From: CAWKGV01 sp963849305 | GTDB lineage: Bacteria; Pseudomonadota; Alphaproteobacteria; Acetobacterales; Acetobacteraceae | Assembly: GCA_963849305.1 (NCBI GenBank) | Contig: CAWKGV010000001.1 | Coordinates: 186,001 to 250,000 of the forward strand | Length of the DNA stretch: 64,000 bases | Reading direction: 5' to 3' | Part shown: positions 17,360-26,213 of the stretch, one piece after another | Numbering within the stretch: the first letter of the stretch is position 1 | Layout of the letters: the number at the start of each line of letters is the position of its first letter | Position numbers and translations under genes: made by a program | The notes under the pieces: generated by a model | What the model was told of the DNA's origin: nothing | Databases searched by the model: none | What the model saw: only the letters and a program-made list of their open reading frames with translations

Positions 17360-17403
17360 ACCATAGCGGGAAGGTGGAATTAGGCTGTGATCCGGGTCAC
17401 AGC
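17360..17403 (-). promoter_or_regulatory. Putative CRP-activated (class II) promoter of the cyclase-P450-DyP operon
   Basis: Positions 17384-17403 form a perfect inverted repeat whose core is TGTGA-N6-TCACA, the consensus of CRP/CAP sites. On the minus strand a -10-like TATGGT follows at 17365-17360. A transcript start near 17353 would put the palindrome centre (17393.5) about 41 bp upstream, the spacing of class II CRP promoters. The palindrome is directly seen; the -10 and start site are inferred. The controlled gene encodes a nucleotide cyclase, so a feedback loop is possible. Confidence 0.6.
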
Positions 17404-17450
17404 CGGCGCGCGGGGTATGCGCGCGATGACGTTGCCTGATCGGAAACAAC

Positions 17451-17478
17451 GAAGGCCCCGGGCGTCCCCGGGGCCTTC
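17451..17478 (-). terminator. Strong GC hairpin terminator after the 23-codon peptide gene
   Basis: Two 12-base arms (17451-17462 and 17467-17478) are perfectly complementary around a 4-base loop. On the minus strand the stem is followed by GTTGTTTCC, a short T-containing tract. It lies 38 nt after the peptide stop codon and upstream of the CRP-like site, so it should separate the peptide transcript from the cyclase operon. Confidence 0.75.
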
Positions 17479-17516
17479 CATTGTCTGCCGTACGTGGCTG
17501 TCAGACGAAGCCTGGG

Positions 17517-17588
17517 TTACGCGACCGCGAAGTGCGAGGTGACGATCCAGGCCGCGGCGACAGGCGCCGACTTGGGACAATGAGACAC
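17517..17588 (-). CDS. 23-residue peptide gene with optimal ribosome-binding site
   Basis: A GTG-started frame of 23 codons ending in TAA. The peptide begins MSHCPKSAPV, has a central tryptophan after three alanines, and ends TSHFAVA; it holds one Cys, one Trp, one Phe, two His and one Lys. The reason to believe it is the ribosome-binding site: the minus strand carries AAAGGAGGTGATC (17592-17603), a full complement of the 16S anti-Shine-Dalgarno end, with the usual 7-nt spacing. A perfect terminator follows. It does not match PqqA or another precursor I know. It could be a leader peptide, a small membrane-active peptide or a RiPP-like precursor linked to the downstream P450; none of these is proven. 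Confidence 0.6.
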   Translation of the reverse strand: MSHCPKSAPVAAAWIVTSHFAVA

Positions 17589-17591
17589 TGG

Positions 17592-17603
17592 ATCACCTCC
17601 TTT
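17592..17603 (-). promoter_or_regulatory. Extended Shine-Dalgarno sequence of the 23-codon gene
   Basis: Twelve bases complementary to the 16S rRNA 3' end, including the whole GGAGG core, placed 7 nt before GTG 17588. It decides the start of the small gene and predicts very efficient initiation. Confidence 0.7.
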
Positions 17604-17679
17604 CAGTTGTTGACGGATGCCGCCAATGTGGCGGGGCGCGGCGCGAAACGCAAGCCCGGTTTGGGTTTGTGCCGTTCGG

Positions 17680-17791
17680 CCCTCACCCAACCCTCTCCCA
17701 GAGGGAGAGGGCTCTTCGCTTGGTCCTCTGGCCTGCGAACTCTCGGCCCTTCTGCCCCCCTCTCCGCTTGCGGGAGAGGGCCGGGGTAAGG
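17680..17791. repeat. Pair of REP-like palindromic elements in opposite orientation
   Basis: CCCTCACCC followed by a CTCTCCC/GGGAGAGG hairpin occurs at 17680-17712, and an inverted relative (CTCTCC-GCTTGCG-GGAGAGG, then CCGGGGTAAGG) at 17755-17791. A third copy is at 24080-24117. The arrangement resembles bacterial interspersed mosaic elements built from head-to-head REP units. It fills the gap between the 23-codon gene and the DUF3072 gene. Confidence 0.65.
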
Positions 17792-17799
17792 GGAACGCG

Positions 17800-18027
17800 C
17801 TAATGCGACCGCCCGCGCCCGGTCTTGGCTTGCAACTCGTCGATGCGCTTGGAGGCGTCGGCCTTGGTGAGGGTGGGGTCGAACGGCTCGCCGGCCTCCT
17901 CGCACAGCGTCTTGAGGTAGGACGCCTGCGCGCCGGTCATGGACTCGCCGCCGGTGGTCCACTCGTCGGGATCCTTGATGGCGTTGCCGGGAGACTCGGG
18001 ATCGGGGGTTTTGGGATTCGTGCTCAT
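17800..18027 (-). CDS. DUF3072 domain protein
   Basis: A 75-residue protein with the family core DPDEWTTGGESMTGAQASYL, followed by CEEAGEPFDPTLTKADASKR and IDELQ. The region resembles a SAP/helix-extension-helix-like fold with a conserved TGxQxxYLKTL turn; its function is unknown. ATG 18027 (MSTNPKTPD) fits family length; an upstream in-frame ATG at 18063, directly after the stop of the next gene, would add 12 residues. It is the last gene of a small minus-strand run behind the FabL-type reductase. Confidence 0.75.
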   Translation of the reverse strand: MSTNPKTPDPESPGNAIKDPDEWTTGGESMTGAQASYLKTLCEEAGEPFDPTLTKADASKRIDELQAKTGRGRSH

Positions 18028-18065
18028 GCCCGCGCCAACGCTTGTGTCGCCGTTTTGTTCCATCG

Positions 18066-18806
18066 CTACGGGGCCAAATAACTGCCGCCGGTCACGAACA
18101 CCACCTGGCCCTGGATCATCTCGGCCGCCGGACTGGCGAGGTATTCGACCAGGCTGGTGAAGTCGTCATGGGTGACATTGCGCCCGCTAGGGTTGGCGGC
18201 GGCGGACTGGCGCAGCATCTCGTCGGTCTTGTCGCCGTACACGCGCCGCAGCGCCTCGGTATCGACCGCGCCGGGGGCGACGCAGTTGGCGCGCACCCCG
18301 AGCGGGGCCAGCTCCAGGGCGAGATAGCGCACCAGCGCCTCGGCCATCGCCTTCGGTACGCCCACCGCCGCGTAGCCGGGGAGCGCCACCCGGCTGCCGC
18401 GGCTGGAGAGGAAGAACACCGTGCTGCCGCGCCGGAAGAGCGGACGGGCGGCTTGGACCAGGTAGAGCAGCGCGGTGCCGTTCAGGTTCACCGCCTGGGT
18501 GAAGGCGGCGGGGTCCATCTCCAGCAACGGGCCGGGGATCACCCGCACCGCGCAATGCACGAGTTGGTCGAGCCGGTCGGTGTGCGCCGCGACCGCCGTT
18601 AGCACGGCGCTTGCGCCTTCGGGCGTGCCGACATCGCCCTGGACCAGATGCGGGCGCGCGCCCTTGGCCGCGATGGCGTCGCGGGCGCGGGCGGCGGCGT
18701 CTTGGTCGGACAGGAAGTTGAGGAACACATCGACGCCCGGCTTGGCGAACCGCTCGGCGATGGCGCGGCCGATGCCCTTGGTGCCGCCGCTGACCAGGAT
18801 CGCCAT
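18066..18806 (-). CDS. FabL-type short-chain dehydrogenase (enoyl-ACP reductase III-like)
   Basis: A 246-residue Rossmann protein from ATG 18806. The cofactor motif is VSGGTKGIGRAIAERF. The active site is Tyr-x6-Lys (GYAAVGVPKAMAEALVRYLA), not the usual YxxxK; together with LALELAPLGVRANCVAPGAVDTEAL this matches FabL, the NADPH enoyl-ACP reductase III described in Bacillus. The likely role is reduction of an enoyl-thioester in fatty-acid or related synthesis in the cytoplasm, but a different SDR substrate cannot be excluded. Its start lies 5 nt after the EthD-like gene's stop, so the two are probably cotranscribed. Confidence 0.82.
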   Translation of the reverse strand: MAILVSGGTKGIGRAIAERFAKPGVDVFLNFLSDQDAAARARDAIAAKGARPHLVQGDVGTPEGASAVLTAVAAHTDRLDQLVHCAVRVIPGPLLEMDPAAFTQAVNLNGTALLYLVQAARPLFRRGSTVFFLSSRGSRVALPGYAAVGVPKAMAEALVRYLALELAPLGVRANCVAPGAVDTEALRRVYGDKTDEMLRQSAAANPSGRNVTHDDFTSLVEYLASPAAEMIQGQVVFVTGGSYLAP

Positions 18807-18811
18807 CGGGG

Positions 18812-19135
18812 TCAGGCCGGCGTGTCTTCGCCCATGGCGACGGTCAGGCTGACGCCGAACCGCTCGATCATTTTGCCGGCGTCCTCGCGCATCCCGCGCC
18901 ACTCGGCGGTTTCGGCCGCGCGGTTCACCGCCTGCTCGTTGTCGAAATGCAGGATCGCGACCCGGTAGAAGCCGGGCGGATGGCCTTCCATCCCCTTGGG
19001 GGTGCGGATCAGCTCCAGCTTGCGCAGCCCCGGGGTTTTCTGGGCGGCGGGGACGTGGGTTGCGGCATAGTACTGCTCGAACGCCTCCGTGTCTTCCGGC
19101 TTCGGGGCGGACCAGAATGCGACCAGCTTGTACAT
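18812..19135 (-). CDS. EthD-like dimeric alpha/beta-barrel protein
   Basis: A 107-residue protein from ATG 19135, preceded by GGGAGGG. MYKLVAFWSAPKPEDTEAFEQYY and the THVPAAQKTPGLRKLELI segment are typical of the EthD family, small ferredoxin-like barrels often found with oxidoreductases or degradation genes. The C-terminal half (ILHFDNEQAVNRAAETAEW) fits the same fold. The family has no single defined reaction. Its place directly before the FabL-type reductase suggests a shared pathway. Confidence 0.8.
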   Translation of the reverse strand: MYKLVAFWSAPKPEDTEAFEQYYAATHVPAAQKTPGLRKLELIRTPKGMEGHPPGFYRVAILHFDNEQAVNRAAETAEWRGMREDAGKMIERFGVSLTVAMGEDTPA

Positions 19136-19458
19136 GGCTTCCCTCCCGGCGTTGTTTGCGATCGGAGCACGTGCCGAGGGATGCGGCAAGCAGAATGGGA
19201 AAAGGGCAGTGTCTGAGGTTGAAATCTTGATTTCCGACCCCGGAGGCACGGTTATGATCGTGGCAACGTCCGACAGCCAAGAATGGCCGGACGCCGCTGG
19301 CATAGGGGCCAGAGACCTGCTAAGCGCGGTCAGCTCGGCGGGATTACACAATCGATTTAGCCATCGAGAGATCGGAAATTGTGCGGGGCGCCCCGCACGT
19401 GAGAACTTCGACAGCACGTGAGAATTCAATCAAGCTGGGGATTAGTATAGGGGGGCGA
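19136..19458. other. Intergenic region at the edge of a lower-GC patch
   Basis: This gap lies between the divergent EthD-like gene and the AIPR relic. It holds stretches of lower GC (for example around 19200-19250 and 19330-19380) but no gene, hairpin or clear promoter that I can support. Confidence 0.5.
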
Positions 19459-21312
19459 ATGCCTGAGAGTTCGACACTCGCATTTGATCAATTTCGGCGC
19501 TCCTGGTTGGAGAGTGTCACTGGGGGAGAGCCTTCGACGAGAGAGTTGGGCAGGCGTTTTGCTCTGAAGTTGGTCACCCAATGGCTCGATAGTTCGGAAG
19601 CAACGGCTGATTTCGTACTCTGCGACGGTGCGGGCGATGGAGGCATCGATGTCGCATTGCTCGATACGGGGCCGGACAGAATCCAACGCCGACCCTGAAA
19701 AATCCGGACATGCTTGGTTTCTAATTCAAAGCAAGTATGGCAGCGCTTTCACCGGGCAGAATACCCTTTTGATCGAGGGCCAAAAGATCATTGACACGCT
19801 CGATGGCAAGCGTAATCGATTGAACTCCTTGGCGGAAGGCCTTTCGAGAGGTTGAGAAACTTCCGTAACGGCGCTGGTCCTGCGGACAAGATTATTTTAG
19901 TCTTCGCGACTGAAATCCCTCTGAGTGAGAGCGAAAAGCGGGCATTAGCTGATTTACGCGCTATGGGAATTGCGCGCCTTGGTCCCCTCTTTGATGTTGA
20001 GGCAATTTCTATTGAGACTATCTATGCGCGCTTACAGGAAGAGGAAGCGGCGAACGCGACCAAGCGCTTAACAGAAAGGCTTGATGCGCAAGTTGTGCCA
20101 TCGGGTGCTGACCTCCTGGTGGGCTCAGTTAGAGACTCACGAAACTGTTCCGAGTTTTCCGGGGTTACAGAGATCAGACCGGCGATCTTGATCGCATATA
20201 CGAGAAGAACGTCCGGCGCTTTCTTGGAAGTCGAGGCAAGGTGAACAGGGCAATGCAGGCGACTTTGCGAGATGCTCCGGAACGCTTCGGCCTCTACAAC
20301 AATGGCATCACTATCGTCGTGCACGGATATTCCCTCGATCAGGACGGGATCACCCTGACGGAGCCGTACATAGTCAATGGGTGCCAGACGACGCGGACGA
20401 TATGGGAGGTATTTCACCAACGCTACGGTGCTGGTGGTACGGGAGTGAATCCCGAGATTGAAGCTTGGAAGGCGCGGGCCGCTGATGGGGTTGTCGTCGC
20501 TAAAATCGTAAGGGTTGGTGACTCCGGCGATGCGCTGCTTCAGGCAATAACTGGATATACAAACAGCCAAAATGCTGTCCGCGAGAAGGATTTTTTGGCA
20601 TTAACGGTAGATTTCAGGACATGGCAGCGCGCGCTCGCCGATCAGTTTGATTTGTACCTCGAAATCCAGCGGGGTGGGTGGGATTCGCAGAAGGCACTCC
20701 AAAATACAAATCCTCATATCAAGCAATTCGTGAAGAACGCCAATGCCGCTGATCTGATTAAATTTACGGTGCGGGTTGACTTGGTGAAGCGGGAATGGCA
20801 TTCGGGAAAAATCCACCGTTCCTGCCCGACGGTTCGGTATTCAAGCGGATCGTCAATGGAGATGAAGGGGATGGCGGACCATTCGGTATCGTTGATCTCT
20901 ATTCAGCCTATCTCTTGCAACAGGCCACTGGTACTTACGGGTTTGGACGTGGTGCTGAAAAACGGCGAGACGACAGACACGATTCTTGTTCTATATGATC
21001 GCGCTGGAACTGTTGAGGGACATTCTGAACCGCGCGTCGTTGCCGGTCGACTTGAGGAGCCTTTCGCAGGCGCTGAAAGACGTACTTGAAAACGTGAGCG
21101 CAAGAACTGGACTACTCGATCAGGCCGTGGAGGTGATCGATAGCTACTTTACTCAGGGGGCCGACAATTCAGTCTTTGCCGAGCCGGCATACGTAAACTC
21201 CTTCAACACGGATCTCAATGCATTCTTGAAGTGGGAAAGGATTGGGAAAATCCGACGCCGACACGCCGAGACTTCGAAGCGTTTTGTCAATCAACAAGTC
21301 GGTCATGGGTAG
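19459..21312 (+). pseudogene. AIPR-family abortive-infection (phage-resistance) gene, broken by several frameshifts
   Basis: Pieces in successive frames line up as one AIPR protein. N-terminus from ATG 19459 (MPESSTLAFDQFRRSWLES); then WFLIQSKYGSAFTG and QKIIDTLDGKRNRL; then DKIILVFATEIPLSESEKRA; then DLDRIYEKNVRRFLGSRGKV and the hallmark RFGLYNNGITIVV plus PYIVNGCQTTRTIW; then PFLPDGSVFKRIVNGDEGDG; and a C-terminal helical part to 21312. Breaks fall near 19690, 19850, 20110, 20800 and 20965. AIPR proteins are linked to abortive phage infection, but their mechanism is unsettled. The lower GC and orphan setting suggest acquisition followed by decay. Confidence 0.75.
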
Positions 21313-21441
21313 GCCTGTTGGAGGGCAGCTTTCGCCAAGGCAGACTATTCTCAACACCCTACCGGCCCGATAGCTTCAGGCCGTCCATCGCTCGGGAGGG
21401 GGCGGAATGAGCCCCGCTTCCCTCCACTCGATAGCAGAGCT

Positions 21442-24046
21442 TCAAGCTGACCTAGTAACGGCTGACGTAACCAACAGCGCGACCGGGAAACCCGCGAGCA
21501 CTTCACCAAGCGACAGTTGCGCGCCCGCATGGGAGGCGTCGCCGATCGCATCCGTTAGCCTGCCTAGACCCGGTGGGACGCGCAAAGCGGTGCCCTGCCA
21601 GGCGTCGGCCGGGATCAGGATACCGCCGTTCTGGTGCAACAACGCCAGCGGCAGCCGGGGCACGGCGACCACCAGCGCCGCATCGCGGTGCCGCCGCGCA
21701 AAGGCGATGACATGCGCGGCGCGCGGGCCGTCCGCTTCAAGCGGCCTATAATCGCCGCGGGCGAACAACTCCGGCAGCCGCTGCCTCAGCGCCAGCACGC
21801 GCGCGATCACCGCCTGCTTCACCCGCCCGTCGCGCCACGAACCGGCGAGCGAAGCCGGCGCGGCAGCCTCGCGCAGCGCCGCCATGCGCGCGTCGAAATC
21901 GACCGGGCGGCGGTTGTCGGGATCGACCAGGCTTTGGTCCCAGAACTCGGTGCCCTGGTAGAAATCGGGCACACCCGGCACGGTTAGTTTCAGCACAACT
22001 TGCGCCAGCCCGTTCACCGCGCCGGCCGGGCCGATGCGGTCGGCGAACGCGGCGGCCTCGGCGACGAACGGCCCGTCCGCCATGATCGCGTCGAGGAACG
22101 CGCGCGCCGCCGTCTCATACGCCTCGTTCGGGCGCGGTCCAGCTGGTGCGCAGCTTGGCCTCGTGCAGCGCCTTTTCCTGCCAGCCCGCGACCCGCTCGG
22201 TGAACCGCTTGCGTCCCTCGCGATCATCGGGGCCGAGCGTGGTCGGCCAGGCGCCGACGATGGTTTGATAGAGCATCGCCTCGGCACCCGGCGAGGGCGC
22301 GGCGGCGCCGTCCACCACCGCGCGATGCGGCGCGTTCATCCGCATCCAGCGGCGCAGCGTCTCGGCCCATTCCGCCGGCATCTCCGAAAGCACCGCGAGG
22401 CGCGCGCGCACATCCTCGCCGCGCTTGTGGTCGTGCGTCGCGGTGGCCAGCATCGCATCGGGGAAATGCTCGCGCCGCGCCGCGCATTGGCGATGGAACT
22501 CGGCCGGCTCGGCGCCCATGCGCGCGGCGTCGAAGCCCACGTCGTTGCGCGAGAGCAGCCGGCCGTAGCGATAGAACGCGGTGTCCTCCACCGCCTTCGC
22601 CGCCACCGGGGCGCTGAGTTGCTGGAACCGCGTCGTCGCCACCCGCCGGGGCGGGCTGTCGGGATCGCGCAACCAGCCCACCATCAGATCGAGCGCGGCC
22701 GGCAAGACGAGGCTGCGCTCCGAACGAATGCCGGCGAGCGCGCGGGCGAACACCGGCTCGTCGCCCTCCGGGCGCACATCGCCCACCGCGTAGCTGCGAT
22801 AGACCGGGAAATGCGCGAGCAACTCCACCAACGCGCGCCGGAGCGCAGGGCGGGAATAGTCCCGCGTCTCGGGCCGCGTCAGCGCCACCCGGTGCAGCGC
22901 GCCGACGGCGGATTCCAATTGCGCGGTGAAGCTGCGCTCCAGGATCTCGCGCCGGGCGGCGACTTCCTCGACCTCGAACGCGGCCGGGCGGCCGGATACC
23001 GAGGCCCATAACTCGGCCAGCGGCTCGGCGGCTTCCGGGTCGTGCTGCACGGCGCTGACTTGCGCCATGAAATCGTAGCCGCTGGTGCCGTCGATCTCCC
23101 AATCCGTGGCCAAACTCTCATCGCGCCCGAGGATCTTCTCCACGATCAGGTAAGCCGGGCCGGGCGGGGCGTCGGCCGGGCGTTCGCGGTCGAGTTCGCG
23201 CAGGCGCGCGCGCAGGCGCCGGCAGTAGCCGCGCGGGTCGGCCAGCCCGTCAACGTGATCGACCCGCATTCCGTCGATCAGGCCCTCGGCGTAGAAGCGG
23301 AACAGCAGCGCGTGCGTCGCCTCGAACACGCGCTCGTCCTCGGCGCGGATGCCGGCCAGCTCGTTGATGTCGAAGAAGCGGCGCCAGTTGATCTCGTCGG
23401 CGGCGGTCTGCCACCACGCGAGCCGGTAGTGCTGGCGTTCCAGCAGCCGGTGCAGCCGGGCGCGGCCGTCCTCGGTGTGCGGGTCGTAGGCGGCGGGCGA
23501 GGCGGCCTCGATCTCGGCCGCGTCGCGCGGGGCAATGGGGAAGATGTTCTCGTAATAGCGCGCCTCCCAGCCCTGGGCGCCGCGCGCGAGGGTGATCTCG
23601 CCGGCCGCCAGCGTCTCGCCGTAGGGCTGGCCCAGCACCGGCACCAGCACCTTGCCGTCGAGCAGCGGGTTGTCGGGGTGCCAGTCGATGTCGAACACAT
23701 GGGCGTGGCGGCTCGCCCGGCCGTGGCGCAGCACGTCCAGCCACCACGGGTTCTGGTTGCCGATCGCCATGTGGTTGGGAACGATATCGACCACGAGGCC
23801 GAGGCGTTCCGCCCGCAGCGCGGCCACCAGGCGGCGGAACCCGTCCTCGCCGCCCAGTTCCGGGTTGACGCGCGTGGGATCGACCACGTCGTAGCCGTGC
23901 ATCGAGCCGGGGCGCGCGGTCAGGATCGGCGAGGCGTAGAGATGGCTGATGCCGAGCCGGGCCATGTAGGGCGCGAGCCGGGCGGCGGCATCGAACGGGA
24001 AGCCCTTGTGCAGCTGCAGCCGCATCGTGGCGCGGGGCGCGGTCAT
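21442..24046 (-). pseudogene. treY: Maltooligosyl trehalose synthase (TreY), one frameshift
   Basis: A GH13 enzyme that turns the reducing end of a maltodextrin into a trehalosyl unit. From ATG 24046, MRLQLHKGFPFDAAARLAPY and SHLYASPILTARPGS are TreY hallmarks; the nucleophile is in GMRVDHVDGLADP (about 261) and the acid in LIVEKILGRDESLATDWEI (about 303). The frame breaks near 22131, where one extra base in a short G run stops the frame after KLRTSWTAPE. The other frame continues (NEAYETAARAFLDAIM) and includes VPGVPDFYQGTEFWD through to 21442. Without the extra base it would be about 868 residues, normal for TreY. It is the last gene of the glucan cluster. A sequencing error is a serious possibility. 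Confidence 0.88.
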
Positions 24047-24079
24047 GGGCGGTCCTTGGGGCGGTCCTCGGTGGGACGG

Positions 24080-24117
24080 CCCTCACCCCGGCCCTCTCCC
24101 GCAAGCGGGAGAGGGGG
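24080..24117. repeat. REP-like palindromic repeat between malQ and treY
   Basis: CCCTCACCCCGG followed by a hairpin CCCTCTCCC-GCAA-GCGGGAGAGGG. It is the same element as the two at 17680-17791 and fills most of the 85-nt gap between the genes, where it could affect mRNA stability or read-through. Confidence 0.7.
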
Positions 24118-24131
24118 AAGCAAGCGCCGCG

Positions 24132-26213
24132 TCATGGCCGGGGTCTCTCGGCGGCGATGGCGGCGAGGCGGCTCGCGGCGGCCTCATCGTCCAGCAGCTC
24201 ATGGGCGGGGCGGGCGGTGCGGCGGCGCCAGTTCGGGTGTTCGTCGATGGTGCCGGGCAGGTTCGGCTGGTCGGTCACACCCAGCACGTCCTCCAGCGGC
24301 AGCAGGCAAAGCTCCGACGGCGTGCGGGCGACGAAGCGGAGGGCGGCATCCACGAACTCCCAGGCCTGCTCCGGCCGATCCCCCTGCCCCACCCCGGCCT
24401 GGACGCAGGCGCGCCAAAGCGCGGTGCGGTCGGCGTCCCGCTCGGCTTCCAAGTCCTCGCGCCGTTGGGTCGGCCCGAGCACATGGTGCTCGGCGCGCAG
24501 CGCGATGTCGGCGCCCTGCCACCAGCCGGCGACGGTCGGCAGGTCGTGCGTCGAGGTCATCGCCAACGCACCGCGATCCCAGCCGCCGGGCGGGGTGAAG
24601 CCGCCGTGGTCGCGCTCGAACCAGAGCACGCGCATCCCATAGATGCCATGCGCGTCCAGCGCCTCACGGAAGCCGGCCGGAACGGTGCCCAGATCCTCGC
24701 CCACAACGATCGCGCGGTGGCGCTGGGATTCCAGCGCCAGCAGCCGCAGCATGTCGGTCAGCGGATAGTTCAGATAAGCGCCGTCCGCCGGGGACTCGCC
24801 CCGTGGCACGAGCCACAGCCGCTGCAACCCCATCGCGTGGTCGATCCGCACGCCCCCGGCGTTGCGCAATGCCGCGCGGAGCGTAGCAAGAAACGGGGCG
24901 AAGCCGTGCGCGATCAGCGATCGCGGAGAGAAGCCGGTGATGCCCCATTGCTGGCCATTGGGATTGAGCAGGTCGGGCGGCGCGCCAATGGATAGGCCCG
25001 AGAGGATCTCGTCCTGGCGGCTCCAGGCGTGGCTGCCGGACGGGTCCATCCCCACGGCGAGATCGGCGATCAGGCCGACGCGCATCCCGGCATGCAGCGC
25101 CCGGCGCTGCGCGGCGCCGAGCGAGCGGTCCGTCACCCATTGCAGGAAGATGTGGAACAGGATCTCGCGCCGGTGCGATTGGGCGAACGCGGCAACGGCC
25201 GGGCTGGCCGGGTCGCGCAGGTCAGCGGGCCAGCGGTGCCAGTCGCCATGCTCGGTATCGATGGCGAGCTGCTCGGCCTGCAACGCCTCGAAACAAGCAT
25301 GGGCGGCCAGCAGCTCGCCGCCATCGGCCTCGAACTGGGCGAAATCGGCGTGCAACGCATCCGGGATGTCCGCGTCGGCCACGAACTGCGCGAACAGCGC
25401 GCGCAGCAGCCGCAGCTTGGCTTCGGTCGCCGCCGGCCAGTCCACCAGGTCGAGCGCCTCCAGCCGCGGCATGTCCTGGGCGACGTCGGCCTGCTCCATG
25501 CCGCGTGCCACGCGCTCGGCGCCGAACAGCATGGCGGGCGCGGCGTGCAGCGGATTGAGGAACAGCCGGCTAGACGGCGAATACGGACCGTATTGGTGCG
25601 GCTCGGCGGGAAACAACGCGTGGACCGGGCTCAGCGCCAGCGCGTCCGCGCCTCGCGCCGCCGCCGCCTCGGCCAAGGCGGCCACCGCCTCGGCATCGCC
25701 GATGCCGCCGTCGCCTGCCCGGCGCAGGCCATAGACTTGCGCGGCGAGGCCCCATAACCGCTCGCCCGGCGCGACCTCCTCCATCGTGGCGCCGCGCGCG
25801 GGCGCGACGGCGAGCACCAGGGCGCGGTCGCCGATCAGCAGCCGGTGGTAGCCCGGCTCGGAAATCGCAGGCACCTCGACGCCATGGCGGAACCCATGCA
25901 GCCGCATATCGCGCTGGCCGCCGGCCTCCTCCAAGAGCAGGGCGGAGCGGGGCGCGCCATCGGCGATCGGCAAGCGCGTCGGGCTGCCGGCGACGGCGGT
26001 GATGAGCGGCGGCAAGCCGGCCAATCCCGGCACCGGGGCGAGGCGATGACGGCTCTCCACGATGTCGTCGTCGGTGCGGCAGGGATGACCGAGCGCCTCC
26101 AACACGCGGCACAGCGCCTCCGCCGAGACCTCGCGGGGTTCGTCGGCGTAGGTGCGCCAGTCCACTTCAATCCCGGCCTCGCGGGCCAACTCGCGTACCG
26201 CGGCATCAGTCAT
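24132..26213 (-). CDS. malQ: 4-alpha-glucanotransferase (amylomaltase)
   Basis: A 693-residue GH77 enzyme that moves maltodextrin segments between chains. From ATG 26213, an N-terminal domain of about 130 residues precedes the barrel, as in the longer MalQ class. Key parts: PYSPSSRLFLNPL (about 240), GLIADLAVGMDPSGSHAW, nucleophile Asp in GVRIDHAMGLQRLW (about 457), acid Glu in VVGEDLGTVPAGFREAL (about 507) and MTSTHDLPTVAGWW. Its start overlaps the treZ stop by 8 nt. In this cluster it would recycle short oligosaccharides left by GlgX and TreZ. Confidence 0.94.
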   Translation of the reverse strand: MTDAAVRELAREAGIEVDWRTYADEPREVSAEALCRVLEALGHPCRTDDDIVESRHRLAPVPGLAGLPPLITAVAGSPTRLPIADGAPRSALLLEEAGGQRDMRLHGFRHGVEVPAISEPGYHRLLIGDRALVLAVAPARGATMEEVAPGERLWGLAAQVYGLRRAGDGGIGDAEAVAALAEAAAARGADALALSPVHALFPAEPHQYGPYSPSSRLFLNPLHAAPAMLFGAERVARGMEQADVAQDMPRLEALDLVDWPAATEAKLRLLRALFAQFVADADIPDALHADFAQFEADGGELLAAHACFEALQAEQLAIDTEHGDWHRWPADLRDPASPAVAAFAQSHRREILFHIFLQWVTDRSLGAAQRRALHAGMRVGLIADLAVGMDPSGSHAWSRQDEILSGLSIGAPPDLLNPNGQQWGITGFSPRSLIAHGFAPFLATLRAALRNAGGVRIDHAMGLQRLWLVPRGESPADGAYLNYPLTDMLRLLALESQRHRAIVVGEDLGTVPAGFREALDAHGIYGMRVLWFERDHGGFTPPGGWDRGALAMTSTHDLPTVAGWWQGADIALRAEHHVLGPTQRREDLEAERDADRTALWRACVQAGVGQGDRPEQAWEFVDAALRFVARTPSELCLLPLEDVLGVTDQPNLPGTIDEHPNWRRRTARPAHELLDDEAAASRLAAIAAERPRP

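Noticed and set aside
17585..17605. Plus-strand match to the 3' end of 16S rRNA (GGATCACCTCCTTT)
   Set aside because: The flanks do not resemble 16S rRNA. The match is the complement of a Shine-Dalgarno sequence used by the 23-codon gene on the minus strand.
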